DNA of 10,328 bases from an uncultured Terriglobus sp. (GTDB taxonomy: Bacteria; Acidobacteriota; Terriglobia; Terriglobales; Acidobacteriaceae), in NCBI GenBank assembly GCA_937859825.1, contig CALMAP010000287.1, positions 1 to 10,328 of the forward strand, in the 5' to 3' direction. This document shows positions 6,014-10,328 of this stretch, piece after piece. Position numbers and translations under genes: made by a program. Position 1 is the stretch's first letter. Each line of letters opens with the position of its first letter. The notes beneath the pieces are model-generated. The model ran no database searches and was not told where the DNA came from. It saw only the letters and a program-made list of their open reading frames with translations.

Positions 6014-7762
6014 CTAAATAATCTGCCGCACGGTATCGTGCGCAGCGGTCAGCGCGATGCGGATGCGGTTCGGCTCACCTTTCGCCAGTGCCTCGCTGAA
6101 CTTAAGCGCCTGCTTCGGTGTGATCTTCGGCGGCAGCATGGCCGTGAGCGGATCGACGACGCACTCGATGATTACGGGCGCATCGATCGCCAGTGCTTCG
6201 TCGAACTTTGCACCTGCGGTCTTCTGCTCGTCGATACGCACGCCGTGGCCGCCCATGGATTTTGCGAATGCTACAAAGTCCACCGGGAAGAGTTCGCACT
6301 GGTACTCGGGATTCCCTTCAAAGACCATCTGTTCCCACTTGATCTGGCCGAGCGAGTTGTTCTTGATGATGACGAACTTGATGGGCAGCTTATACGCAAC
6401 GGCGGTAATGAACTCACCCAGCAGCATGCTGAAGCCGCCATCGCCTACGATCGCGATCACTTGCCGGGCGGGATGAGCAACCTGGGCGGCAATCGCATAG
6501 GGCATGCCGCCCGCCATCGTTGCGAGATTGCCGCTGCAAGAGTGCATCTGGCCTCGCTTCGCCTTCATGTACCGCGCCCACACCGTGGTGTTCGTGCCGG
6601 AGTCGCTGACGATGATGGCGTTCTCCTTTGTGCGCTTGCTCAACTCCCACCCGACGACCTGCGGCTTCATCGGTGAGGCAGTGTTGGTACCTTCCTTTTC
6701 GACGGTCTCGTTCCAGTCGCTCATGTCGCGCTGCGCACGCTCCAGAAAGCGCCGGTAATCATTGCGCTTCAATCGCGGCAACAGGTCACGCAGCGTCTTT
6801 TTCGAGTCGCCCACCAGGCCGACTTCGGCAGGAAAGCGCAGGCCGATGCGCTGGGCGTTACTGTCGATCTGCACGCACTTTACCTCGCCCGGCTTAGGCA
6901 GGTATTCCATGTAGGGGTAGCTTGTGCCCACCATCAGCAGCGTGTCGCAGTTTTCGATCACGTCCTGCGAAGGTGCAGTCCCCAGCAGGCCGATGCCGCC
7001 GGTTGTATATGGCGAGTCGTCCGGCACGCAGGCCTTGCCCAGCAGCGGCTTCACGATGGGCGCGCCGAGAAGTTCGGCAATCTGCTCCAGTTCGTCGCCG
7101 GCATGCAGCGCGCCTGCGCCGGCAAGGATGGCGATGCGCTTGCCATGGTTCAAAATATGGGCTGCGTGTCCCAGATCGCCCAGAACGGGCAGATTCCCGG
7201 TAATCGCCATCACGCTGTTGGTGTGGTGCGCCACGTTTCGCTCGGAGCGGTCCTTGCTGGTGACGTCCTTCAACTGCGTGTCGATTGGAATGGTGATGTG
7301 TGCGACACCACGCTGCATCAGCGCCGTGCGAATCGCGAGATCGACCGTGGGCTCCATGTGCGTGGGGCTCATGATGCGTTCGTTGTACACGGCAACATCC
7401 ACGAACAATTTGTCGAGCTGCACGTCCTGCTGGCCGAAGCTGCCGGTCACGTCGGTGAACTGCATGCCGGTGATGGCAAGCACGGGCTGCTGATCGAGCT
7501 TCGCATCATAGAGCCCATTCAGCAGGTGGATGCCACCGGGGCCGCTGGTGGCAAGGCACACGCCAAGTTTCCCGGTGAACTTGGCATAGGCGCACGCCAT
7601 AAATGCGGCGGACTCTTCATGACGCACATGAATGAAGCGGATTTTGTCCTGCGCCTTGCGCAGTGATTCCATGACACCGTTGATCCCATCACCGGGCAGG
7701 CCGAAGATCGTGTCTACTTCCCAGGCAAGCAGCCGTTGCACCAGTACATCCGAAGCGTTCAT
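6014..7762 (-). CDS. Thiamine-diphosphate-dependent enzyme, pyruvate oxidase (PoxB)-like
   Basis: 582 residues, close to the 572 of E. coli PoxB. Three domains are recognisable. The N-terminal PYR domain has FGLPGDGING (20-29), the catalytic glutamate in HVRHEES (Glu49/50) and SGPGGIH (73-79). The central Rossmann-like domain, about 190-330, has KRIAILAGAGA (208-218). The C-terminal PP domain has the thiamine/Mg motif GDGGFSM (440-446) with NNSLG (468-472). The family decarboxylates or ligates 2-oxo acids. PoxB-like members turn pyruvate into acetate and CO2 using FAD, with electrons going to quinone. The substrate here cannot be read from sequence; a carboligase or other 2-oxo-acid decarboxylase remains possible. 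The start is secure: AAGGAG lies six bases before the ATG. The 87-bp gap upstream could hold a promoter, but I see no clear -35/-10 pair. Confidence 0.88.
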   Translation of the reverse strand: MNASDVLVQRLLAWEVDTIFGLPGDGINGVMESLRKAQDKIRFIHVRHEESAAFMACAYAKFTGKLGVCLATSGPGGIHLLNGLYDAKLDQQPVLAITGMQFTDVTGSFGQQDVQLDKLFVDVAVYNERIMSPTHMEPTVDLAIRTALMQRGVAHITIPIDTQLKDVTSKDRSERNVAHHTNSVMAITGNLPVLGDLGHAAHILNHGKRIAILAGAGALHAGDELEQIAELLGAPIVKPLLGKACVPDDSPYTTGGIGLLGTAPSQDVIENCDTLLMVGTSYPYMEYLPKPGEVKCVQIDSNAQRIGLRFPAEVGLVGDSKKTLRDLLPRLKRNDYRRFLERAQRDMSDWNETVEKEGTNTASPMKPQVVGWELSKRTKENAIIVSDSGTNTTVWARYMKAKRGQMHSCSGNLATMAGGMPYAIAAQVAHPARQVIAIVGDGGFSMLLGEFITAVAYKLPIKFVIIKNNSLGQIKWEQMVFEGNPEYQCELFPVDFVAFAKSMGGHGVRIDEQKTAGAKFDEALAIDAPVIIECVVDPLTAMLPPKITPKQALKFSEALAKGEPNRIRIALTAAHDTVRQII

Positions 7763-7768
7763 CGGACT

Positions 7769-7774
7769 CTCCTT
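7769..7774 (-). promoter_or_regulatory. Strong Shine-Dalgarno of the thiamine-enzyme gene
   Basis: AAGGAG on the minus strand lies six bases before the ATG at 7762 and is the best ribosome site in the window. Part of it can pair with TCTCC (minus strand, 7785-7781) across an 8-base loop, so it could be partly masked. Confidence 0.65.
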
Positions 7775-7849
7775 CTTTACGGAGAAAAGATGGCAGATCG
7801 AAGCAATCCGTTATCTAGGGCCTGGAAGGGCGTGGGATTTGAGTTGCCG

Positions 7850-9505
7850 CTAGCGAACCGTGACCGCATTGCCGTACAGGGTGAGCAGCGGATGCACCAG
7901 CACTGAGCGGTACTCATACTGCTCGCCGAGCTTTGGGGTAAAGGCTGCGGTATACGTCCCGGGTGTCGCCGCAGGTTGTTTCGGCAGGCGCTCCCAGCCG
8001 TGAAGGCGCGACTGCTTGTCTTCCCCTGTAATATTCCGCACTTCGAACCCGAACTCTGCACCGGCAGCGCTGGTGTCCTCTTTGGCTTGCGCACTCCAGC
8101 TGCCGCGCAGCATGACGGAGCCTTGCGGACCGTGCAGCGCTGGCAGTGTGGTCACAGCAGGTGGCTGAAATGCCTCTTCCACATCCGTGAGCCGGATGAC
8201 CGTGGGCAGCGGCCAGCGGTCGCTGTCGCGCAAGCGTTGCGCGCGCACCACGGAGACGTGCAGGCCATCCGCCTCCTGATGCACGCTGCTCTTCGCGGAG
8301 AGCTCAGGCCGGTACTCCACCAATTCATCGCTCTGCCCGAGCACGTTGACTTCCGTGTTCGGTGTGGCGCGCACGGTCTTCAGCACGAACTCGCGCCGTG
8401 CGCCGCGCTTCCATGCGGCGGTGCGGTCTTTCTCGTCCACGATCACGTAAAGCGCGTGCTTGTCTTTGGAGCGGGTAAACCACAGGTCCTGCTCGTTGGT
8501 CACGACCCACGGACGCGTTCCATAGATGGCTTCGCCGTTGAGGAACATCCACGAGCCGAAGGTGCGCAGCACGTCCTCCTGCTCTTGAGGAATAGCGCCT
8601 TCGGGTGTGGGGCTGATGTTCAACAAGAGGTTGCCGCCGCGCGAGCGGACGTGCACCAGCGTGCGCACCAATTCATCGGCGGACTTCGGCACATCGTCGG
8701 TGGGCTGATAGCCCCACGCGGAGCCAACCGTCATGTTCGCTTCCCACGCGCCTGGCAGAGGCGCGCCGGGCACGTTCTGCTCGGGTGTTTCGAGCGCACC
8801 GCGTGTCACCACGGTGTCCGGCTGCGCGCGCCACACGATGTCGCGCAGCCCGGCCGCCTCGCCATCGAAGAAGACGGCTGCGATGGGGCCGTACTTCGTC
8901 ATCAATTCGGTCACTTGCTGCTGGTCGAGCTGCATGAGGCCGGGATTGGCCTTAGGCTGCACCTGGGGCACGAGGCGCTGGATGGGCTTGTTATTTTCGT
9001 AGAGCCAGTGAAAGTCGTCGGGTGAGAAGTACAGGCCGGTGGCAATGCCCTGCGCACGAAAGCTGGTCAGTAGCTGCTTTGTGATGTCTTCACGGTATGG
9101 GGTCTGGCCGATGTTGAAGGGTGTGGTCGCGGTCTGCCACATGCAGAAGCCGTTGTGGTGCTTCGTCGTGAAGACCATGTAGCGAAAGCCCGCAAGCTTT
9201 GCGAGGCGGGCCATGCCGTCGGGATCGAAGGCGGTCGGCTTGAAGGTCTTCGGCAGTTCCTCGTAGAAGCGCGTGGCGTAGTCCCGGCTGCTGCCCGCGA
9301 GGGAGTGGCTGATGATGAGGCCGAGTTGTGAGTCGATGCTCCAATGGATGAAGAGACCCAGGGCCTGGTCGCGAAACCACTCGAGGCGTTCGGGCCGATT
9401 ATCGGTCTGGATGGTTTGTGGCTGGAGAGGTGTACCGCTGATGCCGGACAAAAGCGCCAAAGCAAGTGTTCGTACCCAGATTTTTCGCACAGAGGTTCGT
9501 CGCAT
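7850..9505 (-). CDS. Secreted GH29 alpha-L-fucosidase-like glycoside hydrolase
   Basis: 551 residues from the ATG at 9505. This start begins a good signal peptide: MRRTSVRKIWVR, then the hydrophobic LALALLSGISG, with cleavage probably near residues 22-30. In-frame ATGs at 9520 and 9529 lie beside or inside a palindromic repeat and only add a polar extension; GAGG is nine bases before 9505. GH29 signatures in order: LGLFIHWS (49-56), FTTKHHNGFCMWQT (112-125), GLYFSPDDFHW (157-167), YGPIAAVFFDGE (205-216, with the likely nucleophile Asp214) and SRGGNLLLNISPTPEGAIP (288-306). FFDG replaces the commoner WFDG. The enzyme would remove alpha-linked L-fucose, or a related residue, outside the cytoplasm by a retaining mechanism. 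Residues from about 330 to the end look like beta-sandwich domains; the last part (about 450-551) resembles a fibronectin-like tail. An acid/base glutamate could not be assigned. Confidence 0.88.
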   Translation of the reverse strand: MRRTSVRKIWVRTLALALLSGISGTPLQPQTIQTDNRPERLEWFRDQALGLFIHWSIDSQLGLIISHSLAGSSRDYATRFYEELPKTFKPTAFDPDGMARLAKLAGFRYMVFTTKHHNGFCMWQTATTPFNIGQTPYREDITKQLLTSFRAQGIATGLYFSPDDFHWLYENNKPIQRLVPQVQPKANPGLMQLDQQQVTELMTKYGPIAAVFFDGEAAGLRDIVWRAQPDTVVTRGALETPEQNVPGAPLPGAWEANMTVGSAWGYQPTDDVPKSADELVRTLVHVRSRGGNLLLNISPTPEGAIPQEQEDVLRTFGSWMFLNGEAIYGTRPWVVTNEQDLWFTRSKDKHALYVIVDEKDRTAAWKRGARREFVLKTVRATPNTEVNVLGQSDELVEYRPELSAKSSVHQEADGLHVSVVRAQRLRDSDRWPLPTVIRLTDVEEAFQPPAVTTLPALHGPQGSVMLRGSWSAQAKEDTSAAGAEFGFEVRNITGEDKQSRLHGWERLPKQPAATPGTYTAAFTPKLGEQYEYRSVLVHPLLTLYGNAVTVR

Positions 9506-9524
9506 AGAACAGTGCCTCATGGTT

Positions 9525-9616
9525 GTCATCCCGTAGCGCAGCGTTGGGACCTGCTGTCCTTGGTCCCGCCAAGCAGTTCAGGTGGAGCAGATCCCTCCAC
9601 TTCGTTACGGGATGAC
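9525..9616. repeat. Imperfect inverted repeat (palindromic interspersed element, MITE/REP-like)
   Basis: Two 31-bp arms (9525-9555 and 9586-9616) are inverted copies matching at 25 of 31 positions by hand count, with an exact 11-bp outer end, GTCATCCCGTA / TACGGGATGAC. The 30-bp spacer holds a smaller hairpin (CTTGG at 9559-9563 with CCAAG at 9569-9573). The element fills most of the gap between the lactonase and GH29 genes. It has no coding capacity and no obvious target-site duplication. I recall similar CATCCCG...GGGATCTGC units scattered in Acidobacteriia genomes, but only one copy is present here, so the dispersed nature is inferred. It could act as a transcription terminator or mRNA stabiliser. 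Confidence 0.62.
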
Positions 9617-9627
9617 AAACACCCGGG

Positions 9628-9648
9628 GTAGTGGAAGCAAACCACTGC
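9628..9648 (-). terminator. Weak hairpin after the lactonase gene (possible terminator)
   Basis: Starting ten bases after the lactonase stop, the minus strand reads GCAGTGG, a 7-base loop TTTGCTT, then CCACTAC. The stem is five continuous pairs plus one beyond a mismatch. It is followed by CCCCGGGTGTTTG rather than a run of T, so it is a poor match to an intrinsic terminator. The larger palindrome just downstream may do this job instead. Confidence 0.25.
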
Positions 9649-9657
9649 AGCGCCATA

Positions 9658-10328
9658 TCAAGCGAAAACAACGCACATCGGATGTGTCACCGGCGTGGCA
9701 TGCACGGGAGCCGAGAGTCTGCCTGTCTTTGCATCGCGCGCGAGCACGGTAATGTCGCCGCTCTTCTGGTGCGAGATGACCATCCAGCGATTTGTCGGAT
9801 CGAGCGTGATGTGGCGGCAGTTCACACCGCCACTGGGCGCGAACTGCACCGCACTCAGTTCGCCCGAGGCCTTTACGTCGAAGACGGCGATGGTGTCGTC
9901 TGCCACGCGGTTGCCGGCGTAGACGTTGCGGCCATCACGCGAGACAGCCACTTCACCGACGAAGGCCTTGTCTTTGGGAAAGTCAGGAGGCAGCGTGGAT
10001 GCGGACGAGACAGGCGTGATCGAACGGTGCGTGGCGTCCCAGCGCAACACATCGACCATGGATGTGAGCTCGTCGGTGCTGTAGATCAGATCGACCTTGG
10101 GGCTGAACGCGATGTGGCGCGGACCGGAACCTGGCTTTGCCGACCAGAAGGGCGTGGCTGCGGGAGTGAGCTTCGAGGTTGCCGGGTCAAGTTCATAGAC
10201 GAAGATCCTGTCGAGCCCAAGGTCGTTCACCAACACCGATTTTCCGTCCGGGGGGACCATTGCGGAGTGCGCGGGAGGATTTTCTTGCCTGCCCTTGTAC
10301 GGACCGCTGCCGCGGTACTGTTCGTGCG
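9658..10328 (-). CDS. Seven-bladed beta-propeller lactonase (PF10282, 6-phosphogluconolactonase-like), C-terminal part
   Basis: Open from the window edge (first full codon ends at 10326) to a TGA at 9658, giving 222 residues; the gene starts beyond the right edge. The first ATG at 10260 is internal, because the residues before it (RGSGPYKGRQENPPAHSA) match the conserved family stretch that normally reads RQE.PHAHS. Propeller blades follow: LVNDLGLDRIFVYELD, GPRHIAFSPK, VAVSRDGRNVYAGNR, CRHITLDPTNRWMVISHQ and the closing strand PVTHPMCVVFA. Family members include the E. coli 6-phosphogluconolactonase Pgl and muconate-lactonizing propellers, though many bacterial homologues have untested substrates. 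Here PPAHS replaces PHAHS, losing one histidine. Full-length members have about 340-400 residues, so more than half is visible. Whether it is exported cannot be judged without the N-terminus. It could open an aldonolactone made by the downstream GMC enzyme. Confidence 0.88.
   Translation of the reverse strand, partial: HEQYRGSGPYKGRQENPPAHSAMVPPDGKSVLVNDLGLDRIFVYELDPATSKLTPAATPFWSAKPGSGPRHIAFSPKVDLIYSTDELTSMVDVLRWDATHRSITPVSSASTLPPDFPKDKAFVGEVAVSRDGRNVYAGNRVADDTIAVFDVKASGELSAVQFAPSGGVNCRHITLDPTNRWMVISHQKSGDITVLARDAKTGRLSAPVHATPVTHPMCVVFA

Noticed and set aside
5969..6676. Plus-strand open frame of 235 codons opposite the thiamine-enzyme gene
   Set aside because: It is antisense to the conserved PP domain and has shadow-like composition.
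7976..9025. Plus-strand open frame of 349 codons opposite the GH29 gene
   Set aside because: Composition is His/Arg/Ala-rich with no recognisable motif. The opposite strand has all GH29 signatures, so this is a high-GC antisense shadow.
9399..9671. Small minus-strand frame (90 codons) spanning the lactonase-GH29 gap
   Set aside because: It reads through the palindromic element and into the GH29 signal region in the wrong frame. Its apparent protein is only the translated repeat.

Overview
The window is high-GC bacterial DNA. Its gene content (a GMC dehydrogenase paired with a gluconate-dehydrogenase subunit 3, a secreted GH29 glycosidase, a beta-propeller lactonase, and an interspersed palindrome in a gap) suggests a soil Acidobacteriota of the Terriglobus/Granulicella/Edaphobacter type. 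That placement rests on gene style and recall, not on a search.

Layout: nine genes run on the minus strand, and the tail of one gene enters on the plus strand. In transcription order, from the right edge leftward: the C-terminal two thirds or so of a seven-bladed propeller lactonase (9658-10328, start outside the window); a 152-bp gap with a weak hairpin and a 92-bp imperfect inverted repeat; an exported GH29 alpha-L-fucosidase-like enzyme (7850-9505); a PoxB-like thiamine-diphosphate enzyme (6014-7762); an enolase-superfamily (mandelate racemase subgroup) acid-sugar enzyme (4879-5970); a cyclase-family metal hydrolase (4111-4854); a duplicated 8-TM membrane protein (3140-4114); a SnoaL/NTF2-like protein (2721-3143); a gluconate 2-dehydrogenase subunit 3 (1975-2724); and a GMC flavoprotein dehydrogenase (215-1978). 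The plus-strand gene ends at 156 and converges on the GMC gene. No tRNA, rRNA, CRISPR array or transposase was seen, and no gene-free stretch exceeds 300 bases.

The last five minus-strand genes form one tightly coupled unit. All four junctions are 4-nt start/stop overlaps (TTGA, ATGA, ATGA, TTGA), and two of the genes use TTG starts. The most interesting part is this cassette: a two-part flavoprotein dehydrogenase without a visible cytochrome c gene or export signals, made together with an uncharacterised membrane protein. That protein is a gapless tandem duplication (159-residue period, about 39 % identity by hand) which keeps two histidines per repeat. It is a candidate membrane anchor or electron-transfer partner.

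Taken together, the genes fit oxidative breakdown of a sugar or sugar-like compound: release by the glycosidase, oxidation by the GMC enzyme, opening of a lactone by the lactonase or cyclase-family hydrolase, dehydration or epimerisation by the enolase-superfamily enzyme, and use of a 2-oxo acid by the thiamine enzyme. L-fucose is one possible substrate, but this pathway is inference from context.
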